64,000 nucleotides of DNA. Origin: Cherax quadricarinatus. Taxonomy: Eukaryota; Arthropoda; Malacostraca; Decapoda; Parastacidae. Where the stretch lies: the NCBI RefSeq assembly GCF_038502225.1, contig NC_091298.1, positions 47,864,094 through 47,928,093 on the forward strand, given 5' to 3'. Within the stretch, counting starts at the first letter, position 1; each line of letters starts with the position of its first letter. Of this stretch, positions 40,986 to 50,985 are shown piece by piece. The translations under genes were made by a program, and so were the position numbers. A model generated the notes under the pieces. It did not search any database. It saw only the letters and a program-made list of their open reading frames with translations, and was not told the origin of the DNA.

Positions 40986-41130
40986 ATTCAAGGAGGTTAA
41001 TTGATGCAAGTGAGGGGCTCTTGATCCAAGGAATTGGGCCTGACTTCCCCTTCCTTGGATCACTCTGGTTGCATCCCATGCCCCGTGTGATCCTTATGGG
41101 TGTAGCACATTGTCCTAAATGTAATCATAT
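40986..41130 (+). mobile_element. S2 SINE copy, diverged
   Basis: Head AAGGAGGTTAATTGATGCAA then GTGAGGGGCTCTTGATCCAA; tail GTGATCCTTATGGGTGTAGC. It directly precedes the candidate coding stretch at 41145-41383. Confidence 0.6.
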
Positions 41131-41144
41131 TGTCCAGCCTATTT

Positions 41145-41383
41145 TTAAAACAATTCATGATTATAGAGACCTGTATGCCAGCTCCAGAAGAGATGCAGCA
41201 GCTGAAGGCATTGTTCCATATGTGCAGGGCCTACTAGTGGATATAAGTCAGTCCCGTAAAATGGGACACAATTTCAACATTGGAGTTGCAGATGTGGAGA
41301 TACAGCAGTTAAAGGTCACATCTGGACTTGACCCACTAGTGGAAGGTCATATCCATCAACTTGTAGATAATGCATACCTCTGA
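41145..41383 (+). other. Candidate coding exon, unidentified protein
   Basis: A frame of about 80 codons ends in TGA at 41381-41383, with varied, protein-like composition: FKTIHDYRDLYASSRRDAAA, then EGIVPYVQGLLVDISQSRKM, then a segment with EIQQLKVTSGLDPLVEGHI and QLVDNAYL. It is not low complexity and does not match any repeat family in this window. Possible 3' splice sites lie at 41140 (TTGTCCAG) or 41165 (GATTATAG); both are mediocre. The open frame reaches back into the adjacent SINE, so the true start is unknown. It could be the last exon of a host gene or a fragment of a processed pseudogene. It lies between two S2 SINEs, as intronic or 3' flanking insertions often do. I do not recognise the family. 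Confidence 0.4.
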
Positions 41384-41399
41384 TGTAATGATTCTTGGT

Positions 41400-41545
41400 T
41401 CCTTGCAAGGGGGTCTCTTGTTGCTGGTGAAGGGCTCTTGATCCAGGGAATTAGAGCGAATCTCCACTTCCTTTCATCAGGCTTGATTGCCTCCCATTCC
41501 CAATGCAATGGATTTAGCTCTTCCCATAAATATAATCATAACTGA
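41400..41545 (+). mobile_element. S2 SINE copy, diverged
   Basis: Block order as in other S2 copies (CTGGTGAAGGGCTCTTGATC, TGATTGCCTCCCATTCCCA, GATTTAGCTCTTCCCATAAA). Confidence 0.6.
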
Positions 41546-41799
41546 TGCATCAACATCATGGAATCTTGGTACAGATGATATGTTATACAACTTCCCTAAT
41601 CCCTGGCCCACCCTTGGGCATAACCTATCATTAGTAGGTTTTACTCACATGAGATATTAGTTTAATAGCGTTGCTATACACCCCATACCCATCCTGTGGG
41701 AAGTAGACAAAACATTACAGATAATGGGTGTCTTCAATTGCTACACCACTCCTCTGTCTCCAGAATGTGTTGTGCATCTGTTTTAGACTAAAAAAAAAA

Positions 41800-42265
41800 A
41801 TATTCACTTGTTAGACGAAGAATGAGGGGAGACATGATCGAAGTGTATAAGTGGAAGATGGGTATTAATAAAGGGGATATTAATAAGGTCTTGAGGATAT
41901 CTCTACAAGAGAAAACCCGCGGTAATGGATTTAAATTAGACAAGTTTAGATTTAGAAAGGACATAGGAAAGTATTGGTTTGGAAATAGGGTAGTTGATGA
42001 GTGGAACAGTCTACTTAGTTGGGTTATTGAGGCTAGGACTTTGGGTAGTTTCAAATTTAGGTTGGATAAATATACGAGTGAGAGGGGTTGGATTTGAGTG
42101 GGACTTGAAAATGAGTGGATAGAGTTATCAGAGCTTATTTCTTGGGTAGCATTGAAAATAAGGTTGGGCAAATATTTTGTTAGTGGGATGGATTGTAAAG
42201 GACGTGCCTAGTATGGGCCAACAGGCCTGCTGCAGTGATCCTCCTTTCTTATGTTATGTTCTTAT
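41800..42265 (+). mobile_element. CR1/L2-like LINE 3' end
   Basis: An open frame to 42097 reads RRMRGDMIEVYKWKMGIN ... KTRGNGFKLDKFRFRKDIG ... FGNRVVDEWNSLLSWVIEAR ... GSFKFRLDKYTSERGW, the conserved C-terminal end of CR1/L2-like reverse transcriptases. A 3' UTR with GGGCCAACAGGCCTGCTGCA at 42217 follows, then a TTATGTTATGTTCTTA simple tail. It is 5'-truncated; the catalytic RT domain is absent. Confidence 0.7.
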
Positions 42266-42324
42266 ACCCAGGTGTTGTACATGTCTTGTTCAACTACAGA
42301 TGATTTTAATTGGTTAGGAACAGG

Positions 42325-42450
42325 ATGTTTGTGAGGGGGGGGGCTCTATAGAATTGGGCTTTTGCTCTCTTTCATTGGATGGAACCTGGATGCCTTCCAT
42401 TCCCACCAGAGGCTGTATAACCGGTACGGTTTTAGCCTCTCCCCAAAATG
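42325..42450 (+). mobile_element. S2 SINE copy, diverged
   Basis: Head truncated; keeps GAATGCCTTCCATTCCC-like and GGCTGTATAACCGGTACGG blocks and the tail near 42440. Confidence 0.55.
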
Positions 42451-42627
42451 TAATCATCTCCACTCAGAGGCTATTCACTCACAAATGTTCAAGAAATATT
42501 AAAGTATTTTATCCACAGTGGCATATCCATTCTGGAAAATTACCCTGACCTTACATAATGTATGTAACTAGTAACCGTCGAAACTTTTTTTTTTTTAAAT
42601 TAAATAATATTTTGCTCAAATATTAGG

Positions 42628-42970
42628 TCCCCTCAAGGAAGGTTCCTTGATGCTGGTGAGGGGCTCTTGATCTAGGGAATTGGATCTGTGCTCCAATTCC
42701 CTGAATTAAGCCTGAATACCTTCCACATCCCCCTCCCCCCACAGGCGCTGTATATTCCTAGTCCCCTCATGGAAGGTTCCTTGATGTTGGTGAGGGGCTC
42801 TTGATTTAGGAAATTGGAACTGTGCTCCAGTTCCCCGAATTAAGCCTGAATGCCTTCCACATCCCCTCCCCCCCGGGCGCTGTATAATCCTACGGGTTTA
42901 GCGCTTCCCCTTTGATAATAATGTATAATCCTACGGGTTTAGCGCTTTCCCCTTGATTATAATAAAATAT
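42628..42970 (+). mobile_element. Two S2 SINE copies in tandem plus an extra tail
   Basis: Copy one (42628-42761) is cut off at CGCTGTATATTCCTA where copy two (42762-42920) begins with GTCCCCTCATGGAAGG. After copy two's ATAATAATG the tail block GTATAATCCTACGGGTTTAG is repeated at 42923-42970. This looks like successive insertions at the same AT-rich tail. Confidence 0.75.
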
Positions 42971-43002
42971 TAGGCAATGTAAATAATTCCGAACCATATA
43001 TA

Positions 43003-43170
43003 GTCCCCTCAAGGAAGGTTCCTTGATGTTGGTGAGGAGCTCTTGATTTAGGGAATTGGATCTGTGCTCCAGTTCCCCGAATTAAGCCTGAATGCCTTCC
43101 ACATCCCCCCCCCCAGGCGCTGTATAATCCTCCGGGTTTAGCGCTTCCCCCTTGATTATAATAATAATAA
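43003..43170 (+). mobile_element. S2 SINE copy with 15-bp target duplication
   Basis: 168 bp from GTCCCCTCAAGGAAGGTTCC to the (ATA)n end. It is flanked by identical TCCGAACCATATATA at 42988-43002 and 43171-43185. The fresh duplication indicates retrotransposition. No clear tRNA B box is visible in the head, so the SINE's RNA origin is unknown. Confidence 0.88.
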
Positions 43171-43584
43171 TCCGAACCATATATATGCTGCATTGAAATA
43201 TTCTTTTGTGACTGAATTCATGTCTCCTTAAATAACTCATTATGATTATAAGCAGATATAAATGTATGAATAGTTCATTACCACTAACTTCCATGTATGT
43301 CAGCTTTGGGGCCCCAGTCCCTGGGCCCATTACATGCCTCTAATATTTTGACTACCACTCACAGGATGCGTATGGGGTGCATAATATAGACATTAAACTA
43401 GAGCTATTACTCCTAAGGTCAACCATGATCATTCCCAGGCACTGTGTAAGTCTTATGGATGGCCGGGAGAGGTCAAAGGGGCGCTCCTTAAGAGTAAGGA
43501 ACAGTGTGTATCATGTGATTGTTGGTAAGTTGATGTTACTGTATTTATTAGCGAATGTTTCAAGGCAGGACGAGTTCCGGGACG

Positions 43585-43725
43585 TGGATACAACGTATAA
43601 TGAAGGGGACAGGGTTAAGAGTGAACGTCAGCAAGACGAAGATCATGGGGTTGGATGACGAGGGTAGGAGTGGGATGGGGATTTGCTCCCTTATACGAGA
43701 GGTGGGGGCCGTTGAAAATTGCTAA
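43585..43725 (+). mobile_element. LINE RT fragment, other family
   Basis: A short frame reads RIMKGTGLRVNVSKTKIMGL then DDEGRSGMGICSLIRE. The GLRVNVSKTK block is the conserved RT segment after the YADD/FADD box in several LINE clades. It is too short to classify, and a host coding match cannot be excluded. Confidence 0.4.
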
Positions 43726-43739
43726 CAAAATGCAGAACA

Positions 43740-44010
43740 CATGGGGATCGAACCTATGGCAGGAGAGTCCTAACTCACAGGCCAGTGTGTTAACCACTGG
43801 ACCAGCTGGCTTTTATAGGCAACCCTATGACCCTTGTGGGTTTAGCGCTTACTTGTGATTATAAAAATAATAGCTCTCATAGGGAATGTACCTACAGTAG
43901 TTGGATGAATCTTATTTGCAAATGCATCTGTTCCAGTGGTGAGCACACTGGCCTGTAAGTTTTAGGACTCTTGCCATCGGTCAAGTACCACTTGTTCTAT
44001 GATTTGTGGT
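43740..44010. repeat. tRNA-like SINE modules, divergent pair 3
   Basis: The minus-strand module lies at 43748-43810 with a good B box (GGTTCGATCC on the minus strand) and A-box-like TGGTCCAGTGGTTAAC. The plus-strand module lies at about 43925-44000. Between them is an S2-type tail block (CCTTGTGGGTTTAGCGCTTA) at 43828-43860. Orientation and order match pairs 1 and 2. Confidence 0.6.
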
Positions 44011-44194
44011 ATTCTGTATACTATTGATAGGCTCGTAGCAAGGGAGTTTAACTTGGATCTCATTAGATTGTATCGCGAAGCGCTTAGGATTTCTTCGCCT
44101 ACATTTTACGCTTTATCATAGGATGATTGTTGTGAATGTTACTGAATAGCAAGGTTCCGGATGTGTCTCAGGTATATCCTCTGATGGGCCAAGT

Positions 44195-44367
44195 CCCCTC
44201 AAGGAAGGCTCCTTGATGTTGGTGAGGGGCTCTTGATTTAGGGAATTGGATCTGTGCTCCAGTTCCCCGAATTAAGCCTGAATGCCTTCCACATCCCCCC
44301 CCCCCAGGCGCTGTATAATCTTCCGGGTTTAGCGCTTCCCCCTTGATTATAATAATAATAATAATAA
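44195..44367 (+). mobile_element. S2 SINE copy with 13-bp target duplication
   Basis: Flanked by TGATGGGCCAAGT at 44182-44194 and 44368-44380. About 173 bp, ending in an ATA repeat. Nearly identical in sequence to the copies at 43003 and 44427, with differences mostly in the C run. Confidence 0.9.
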
Positions 44368-44426
44368 TGATGGGCCAAGTGGTCCAGCAGATTTTAGCAG
44401 TACTTTAGATTTCTGTGGAAGACTAT

Positions 44427-44596
44427 CCCCTCAAGGAAGGTTCCTTGATGTTGGTGAGGGGCTCTTGATTTAGGGAATTGGATCTGTGCTCCAGTTCCCC
44501 GAATTAAGCCTGAATGCCTTCCACATATCCCCCCCCCAGGTGCTGTATAATCCTCCGGGTTTAGCGCTTCCCCCTTGATTATAATAATAATAATAA
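44427..44596 (+). mobile_element. S2 SINE copy with 13-bp target duplication
   Basis: Flanked by TGTGGAAGACTAT at 44414-44426 and 44597-44609. About 170 bp, full head and tail. Confidence 0.9.
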
Positions 44597-44709
44597 TGTG
44601 GAAGACTATATGTGAGTGGCTCAAGCGGGAGGTGGCGATATTACCCATGAGAAGGGAGAGGGGGATTATCATGAGATTTACGGAGGCGGACGTTGTGTAT
44701 ATGTTCAGC

Positions 44710-44756
44710 TGTATAGCCCTTGTGGCTTAGCGCTTCTTTTTTGATTATAATAATAA
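44710..44756 (+). mobile_element. Tail-only SINE insertion, 47 bp, 16-bp target duplication
   Basis: Consists only of TGTATAGCCCTTGTGGCTTA, GCGCTTC, a T run and the GATTATAATAATAA end. It is flanked by identical TGTGTATATGTTCAGC at 44694-44709 and 44757-44772. Confidence 0.85.
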
Positions 44757-44812
44757 TGTGTATATGTTCAGCGGTTAGTGGCTCATGTGGGAATCTTTCA
44801 GACTGAATTCCC

Positions 44813-44985
44813 CCTCAAGGGAGGTTCCTTGACGCTGGCGAGGGGCTGATCTAGGGAATTGGATCTGTGCTCCAGTTCCCTGAATGTAGCCTGAATACCT
44901 TCCATTCTCCCCCCCCCCACATGCGCTATATAATCCTACGGGTTTAGCGCTCCCCCATGATTATAATTGCTGAATTATAATCCAG
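44813..44985 (+). mobile_element. S2 SINE copy
   Basis: Starts CCCCTCAAGGGAGGTTCCTT, has a small deletion in the GGGGCTCTTGATC block, and ends with CGGGTTTAGCGCTCCCCCAT and an AT-rich tail. Confidence 0.8.
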
Positions 44986-45016
44986 ACCGATTGTATGAGG
45001 GCCAGTGTGTTTTACC

Positions 45017-45062
45017 TAGGCACTGTATGACCATTATGAGTTTAGTGCTTGGATATATAACA
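45017..45062 (+). mobile_element. S2-type tail fragment
   Basis: A diverged tail block (GCACTGTATGACCATTATGA then GTTTAGTGCTTGG) without a head. Confidence 0.45.
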
Positions 45063-45098
45063 TTACTATTGCCTTTTGTGTTAAATTTTAAACGAATA

Positions 45099-45160
45099 GC
45101 TCTCTCTCTCTCTCTCCGCTGTATAGCCCTTGTGGCTTAGCGCTTCTTTTTGATTATAAT

Positions 45161-45235
<75 letters not shown>
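45099..45235 (+). repeat. (TC)n microsatellite split by a tail-only SINE
   Basis: TC repeats at 45099-45116 and 45164-45235 are separated by a 47-base S2-type tail (CGCTGTATAGCCCTTGTGGC ... GATTATAATAAT). A duplication of the TC target cannot be measured because the target is itself a repeat. Confidence 0.85.
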
Positions 45236-45238
<3 letters not shown>

Positions 45239-45574
45239 GAAACAAATAAATAAAACTTCAAAACACATGTAATTTGAATCTATTTATTGTCAGTATAAAA
45301 GTAAAGTATTTCATATTTGATATTCACTTGAGAATTAAAAAAAAAAAGTGCAACATGATTTTTACACAACTGAATTTTCTGTATCTTCATGGTGTAAAAC
45401 TGACACATTGTTCCAACAAACTTAGTTTATTCCACTGAATTAACCAGGGGTGAAACAGCAAATTCTTAAGATCTATTTATGCCCGTGTCTCAAGTTGGCA
45501 CCTTTTGTTTACAAACCAAGATACACTATAGTCTCCACAATGTTAAAATAGCGGAAGAATTACATTGCAATTCC

Positions 45575-45720
45575 CTTGAAGAGGGAAGGGGAGATGCTTC
45601 ATGCAGGTGAAGGGAATAAGAGCTACCCTCCCCTTCCTCGGATCAAATATGATTACCCCCCCCCCATTCCTAGGCGCTGCATTACTTTTACGAGTTTAGC
45701 GCTTTACCGTGAATAATGTA
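45575..45720 (+). mobile_element. S2 SINE copy, diverged
   Basis: Keeps AGGCGCTGCATTACTTTTAC, GAGTTTAGCGCTTT and the AATAATG end; the head is degraded. Confidence 0.6.
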
Positions 45721-46020
45721 ACAATTGCATTGTAATTAATAAATAAACGACACTGGTGTATTCAGTTTCAGAATAATACTGAATTAAACCAGTGAGTTAT
45801 GGAGGAATATCACAGTATTTTGATTCTTCAAATATAAATTCCTACATGTATTGAAAAAGTAATTATATTCGGGTGTTTGTATTTATATGGATTTACCTAT
45901 TCCAACTGACTTTGAAACATGTAACAGCCGAATGATGGACGAAACTTCTTTCCTCACTGGATTTATGGTAGTGACTCAAGACTTATGAATGGACTCAATT
46001 TGAAATACTGTTCTAGTCCA

Positions 46021-46378
46021 TGCAGTGTGAGTGGGCAACCTGCAGTGTGAGTGGGCAACCTGCAGTGTGAGTGGGAAACCTGCAGTGTGAGTTTGAAACC
46101 TGCAGTGTGAGTGGGAAACCTGCAGTGCGAGTGGGCAACCTGCAGTGTGAGTGGGAAACCTGCAGTGTGAGTGAGCAACCTGCAGTGGGAGTGGGCAACC
46201 TGCAGTGTGTGGGTAACGTGCAGTGTGAGTGGGCAACCTTCAGTTTGAGTGGGCAACCTGGAGTGTGAGTGGGCAACCTGGAATGTGAGTGGGCATCCTG
46301 GAATGTGAGTGGGCAACCTGGAGTGTGAGTGGGCAATCTGCAGTGTGAGTGGGCAACCTGCAGTGTGTGTGGGTAACC
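46021..46378 (+). repeat. 20-bp minisatellite, about 18 units
   Basis: Tandem array of TGCAGTGTGAGTGGGCAACC with variant units (for example AAACC, GTAACG, TGGAATGTGAG). The variants cluster toward the 3' half, where CTGGAGTGTGAG replaces CTGCAGTGTGAG. One unit near 46201 is short. Because the unit is not a multiple of three, each strand shows open frames that are artefacts of the repeat. Confidence 0.92.
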
Positions 46379-46573
46379 TATTCTTACTGGGGATTTAGTC
46401 CCCAAACAAAATGTGTGCATACCAGATTCATAAAGTCAATCATTACCAGTTATTTAAGCTATTACTGTATACAGTACTTACTGTTTTGTATGGGAAATAT
46501 TTCGAAGTCATGCATAAAATACATTTGCAATACATAGTATTTATATTCAACTAATACATCCATCATTAACAAA

Positions 46574-46583
46574 TTATATATAC

Positions 46584-46672
<89 letters not shown>
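46574..46672 (+). repeat. (TA)n microsatellite
   Basis: Nearly pure run of about 49 units, followed by ACACACA. Long TA runs also flank the Penelope-like element at 59835-59911 and 61411-61485. Confidence 0.95.
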
Positions 46673-46680
<8 letters not shown>

Positions 46681-46758
46681 TAACACGAGATAAAATTATG
46701 TTATTTAAACTTTTAGTTAACAAAAAATTAGTTAACAAAAAAATTAATAATTTTTTGT

Positions 46759-46980
46759 ACAGTAACTCCCCACTTAGCAACCATTCTTCAGGAACAAGTT
46801 TACTTACCAACCAACCCCCCCCTCCTACCCACCCCACTTGTGATGGCTTGTACTACATGTGGCTGCTACTGTCCAGCTGTGTATATACAGCTAGAGACAT
46901 ATATCTTGACCAAACTCTCAATTCTTTCCCTTCATGAGTGTCTTCAAGCTGGTGAACTGCACCATCTTAGATTTAATATT
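46759..46980 (+). mobile_element. Possible Tigger-like terminus
   Basis: TACAGTAACTCCCCACTTAG at 46759 resembles Tigger left ends, preceded by an A/T-rich flank. No convincing right end was found, so extent is uncertain. Confidence 0.3.
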
Positions 46981-47591
46981 TATATAGCCTGAATATCTCC
47001 CCCCCCCACCCTTATACACTATAGTAACTACAACACCACCGCAGGTAAACATCTTTGGTAAGTACACCATTTTTTTTTTAATTTCATTGTTAAAATATTT
47101 TAGTAGGAAAAATATACAGGAAATTATTTTCAGGGACTACATCTCCAATTTTAACCTGCGTGATTATGGGGTCCACTTAGCATAAAAATGAATTGTGAAG
47201 CACCCTTTGCAGAAACGTTTTATTAGGACAACGTTTCGCTCAGCGCAGACACATAGGGTTATAATTATAACCTTAATTTTTAATATGGTGGACTGTTAAG
47301 CCGGTGGAAGGCCTCGGTTAGATGACCAAAAACTCCAGTGGTGGGTATGGAAAATTTTTGATGTAATTTTCCCAAATTTATATTGTACAAATTTTTATAA
47401 TGCAAATGAGCAGAAAAATTATACTAATTTGACCTTTCGAAATTTGGTGTTGTGGGGAAGTGTGTTGCAAGTACAGCCGGGGGGGGGGGTGACAGTCACC
47501 ATTATTGGTAAATGTGTTGACGTGTGTTCCAAGTAACTGGCTAATTAAATCACGCTTCATCGAGGACAAATTGTGGTGAACCGGCCTAAGA

Positions 47592-47891
47592 TGAACAGCA
47601 AATAATGCGGTGATACACTACATTTAGAACTGGGATGAAAATAGTGAAGAAACCACTACAATTGAGTGGATTCAGTGTGAAATAGGAGGACGCCAGACTG
47701 GAATAAATTGTGGGACCGTATGCAAATTTAGCGTCCCATTTCCGATGGTTCCGGAGGTTAAATGGGACTCGTACCTCACAAATAGGAGCAAAGCAAATCG
47801 GAATTATCGTCTTGCTGAAGTTGTAATGACAGATTTGGCAGGACTTCGAAATTAGACGAAGGGGAAGATAAAGGATGACATCTCGCACCCA
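47592..47891 (+). other. Possible non-coding first exon with strong splice donor
   Basis: The sequence ends CTCGCACCCACAG followed by GTAAGTAAT at 47892, close to a perfect 5' splice site. Upstream DNA is less AT-rich than its surroundings and has no long plus-strand frame, which would fit a 5' UTR exon. No promoter motif or partner acceptor was identified. Confidence 0.25.
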
Positions 47892-49260
47892 CAGGTAAGT
47901 AATGTCTTTTTATATAGAATTATCTAGCCAGTTTAATTTCTATGTAATTAGAGATGTATTGTGGGTGTTTCTGTGGCATACAGGTGACCCCTAGAGACAA
48001 TTTTGTTAAGTGGTAATATTAAGTACCATTATTTTCATAATATCGCAATTGCACCTCAAATTGTATTATTTTATTGTAATATGTGAAATGACTGTTGTAC
48101 TGTGTACCTTATTTCCTTTAATCAGTCAAAATTCCCATACAGTCCACACAATTTTTGAATGTAAATGTTAGCACCAGAATTGCTGGTAGTGTTTCTTAAA
48201 TCTTTATGGTAATATTTTAGGTCTCGGGGAGGTGTAAGTGGGTAGTGGGTATCGGCGGGAGAGAGACTCCTTGCAACTAGTATAATTTATTTCTCACAGC
48301 GGGTCATCATATAACTAAGACCCGCGTCAGGAAACACTTGGTTCCTGATGAATCTTACCTAACTTAACCTAGCTCCGTGTAAAGCCTTGTAAAATCATGA
48401 CTTGTTATAATGCTGTAACACAGAAACTGTCCCAATTCAGCTTGCTCTACAACGTATTGTGTCATTGCTATTGTTGGCAACAGGGCATTTGGACTCAAAA
48501 CAATGACTTAGAACTACTTGTGATCTTAAAAGCGGGATTACTGTACTGTAAACTTAACGTCACGAAAAGTCATATATACATTTATATAAAAGAAATAATC
48601 ACATTGTCACTTACATGAAAACGTACAGTCTTTTGAAATCTTTCAATACAATTAATTGATCTTTGAACTATATGAGTTTGGCGCTTGTTTAAGATATAAT
48701 TTCAAAAAATGTAACATAGGAAATTAGCAAAATGTGCCAAATATGAGATTCTAAATATTTAACCCTTAATACGATACCTGTTACATAAAGTATTTTATAA
48801 ATTCTTAATATACCCAGTAAAAATGCATGTTTTAACTTAAGTTATACAATACATCTCGTTGGATTGCATGTATCTTCAAGGTATGCATACAGTAATACTG
48901 ACTTTTATGTGCATAATTTTTTTTTATTTACCAATGGCAAGTCAAAAACAGAGCTTAATGTTATTTTTTTATTAATGACGGTTACTCCAATTTGTGACTT
49001 TACTTACGAAGAAAGAGCTTATTCTAATAACGTAAGCATTGTATTATAATCTGGATATGGAAGAGATGTGTGTGTGTATTTCGTTTAAGAATGTGTTACA
49101 TTAAACCAGCGGAGTATATTCTACAAGATTATCACAGTATTTTGATTCTTTAAATAATCACAGATGAAAAAGTCTTTTCATTTGAATGTTTGATTACATG
49201 TGAATTTTTCCAATATATCTGGTTTACATGTGCCTGCAGTCCATTCAGGCAAATGAATGA
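47892..49260. other. Unassigned AT-rich region
   Basis: No gene or complete repeat recognised. Stops are frequent in all frames. Confidence 0.4.
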
Positions 49261-49262
49261 AT

Positions 49263-49263
<1 letters not shown>

Positions 49264-49327
<64 letters not shown>
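49264..49327 (+). repeat. (TA)n microsatellite
   Basis: About 32 TA units. Confidence 0.95.
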
Positions 49328-49331
<4 letters not shown>

Positions 49332-50849
49332 CATATCACATGGCGTTTACAAAGTGGCATCAGACCCATGAATAGGTTAGTAATGTACACTGAGTAACTT
49401 GCATTTGTTGGGGATTTTGTCTATATCGAAAACACAGTTATGTATAAGTTGTTCACCTTATCAACATTTTCCAATATTTTCAGTTAATATACTGATTGGT
49501 TTATATAAAAGTCGTTAAAAGCTACTAAAAATACATTTGCAACATATATATAGTTTTGTACAGTATATAAAACATTAACAATATCTTGAGTACTATATGG
49601 AGGATAAAATTGTTCAATTTTTTTTTTTAAGATCAAAATGAAGAGTTTAGCTACACATTTGATCACGAGTCATCATACGGCGCCTCGAATAAATAAATAC
49701 ATTTCACGTACACAAGTTATGATTTCTTTTGCAAGCGTTTAATTTTAGAATTAGAAAAATCTTAGAAATTGTTTATAAATTAGGAGATTCGTACTTTCCC
49801 TCATGACTTAATACTTAACCTAGTGAAACGTCGCCTAATTTTATCACAATACACTATTACATCATAATATAAAATATAACGTTAATGCTGCCACAGTAAT
49901 TTCGTTGATAAGACTTCAGCTGTCTGTGAGGAGGCTAACAAGCTTATGAAGTCTTAGTATAAAAACTTGACAGCATCCATAGACTTAATCTACTATGACA
50001 ACCTTTGGGGATAACAGTTATGTTGTAGTTTATAACACTGACAACATAATCACACTAAGACCATCACAAAAAAATTAGTATTATTTGTTCTCATTTTGAC
50101 TAATGATAGTTGCACTATGAGGAACTACTAGAATACTGTACAGTGTATGACAATATATTACTCAATAGATAACCAACAATTATATACAAGTATATTCTCT
50201 TGTCAATATTTGTACAATTGTCTCCTATTGTATTATCCTCTACTAGCAACCATTTCTATCTTGAAGTTCATGCTCTTCACACTACACTGTCGTCGCAATA
50301 TTACAATAATAATAACATACATATGTCAGAGGCCTTAATAAGTTAAGTTTAATAGTTATGTGAAAACTTGTAGTAGTAATACCATTTTGCATTACTGCAT
50401 CACAATTGTCACCTGGAAAACTGGACGTAGTCTGGAATTTATACCCTTATGTGATGACCTGGAATATACACCGAGATGTGTATCTCATTCTGCATACCAA
50501 ATGAGTTTCCTTTAATCCTTTAGATATTAAAGTATGTTTCGTTAGTGTACAGGAGATACACAGCTTAAATTATCTAGAATTGATAGGCTTCATACCTAGC
50601 TAGATAAACTAAACTACGTTTGTAAATAATGCCTCAATTATTGCAAAAAAAAAGAATCTTGAGTGATTTTATAAGCTGGTCAGTCATTAAGTGACGTCAT
50701 CCCAACTACTAAACTTAATTATGGTGTATTTCACTCACAAAACATACATGGATATTTTAAAAAAAGTTTAATTTCATAAGATTCTGAAGACATTTATTTA
50801 TGAAAACATTTCTATGTTGATTTAATTTAGAAAGAGAGTTCAACCATTT
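49328..50849. other. Unassigned AT-rich region
   Basis: No gene or repeat boundary recognised. Confidence 0.4.
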
Positions 50850-50985
50850 TTTTTTTTAATCCGTCGGTCGTTTCCCACCGTGGCAGGGTGACTCCCCCCC
50901 CCCCCCCAAAAAAAAAAAAAAAAAAAAAAAAAAAACACTTTCACCATTATTCATACATAATCACTGTCTTTAAACAATTGTAGTT
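50850..50985 (-). mobile_element. Tail-only LINE fragment with homopolymer runs
   Basis: On the minus strand: LINE 3' UTR end, then the CACCCTGCCACGGTGGGAAA tail. Between them an A run (about 30) abuts a C run (about 13) at 50896-50935 on the plus strand, where other copies have a short mixed sequence. The homopolymers may reflect slippage or an assembly problem. Confidence 0.65.

Noticed and set aside
45963..46420. His/Thr-rich repeat proteins on the minus strand and a matching plus-strand frame
   Set aside because: They are translations of the 20-bp minisatellite in several frames, with no independent coding signal.
46574..46672. Regular inverted or tandem array that might suggest CRISPR-like structure
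   Set aside because: Pure TA dinucleotide repeat in eukaryotic DNA, with no spacers.
47586..47888. Minus-strand 100-codon frame
   Set aside because: No recognisable domain; the strong splice donor is on the opposite strand.
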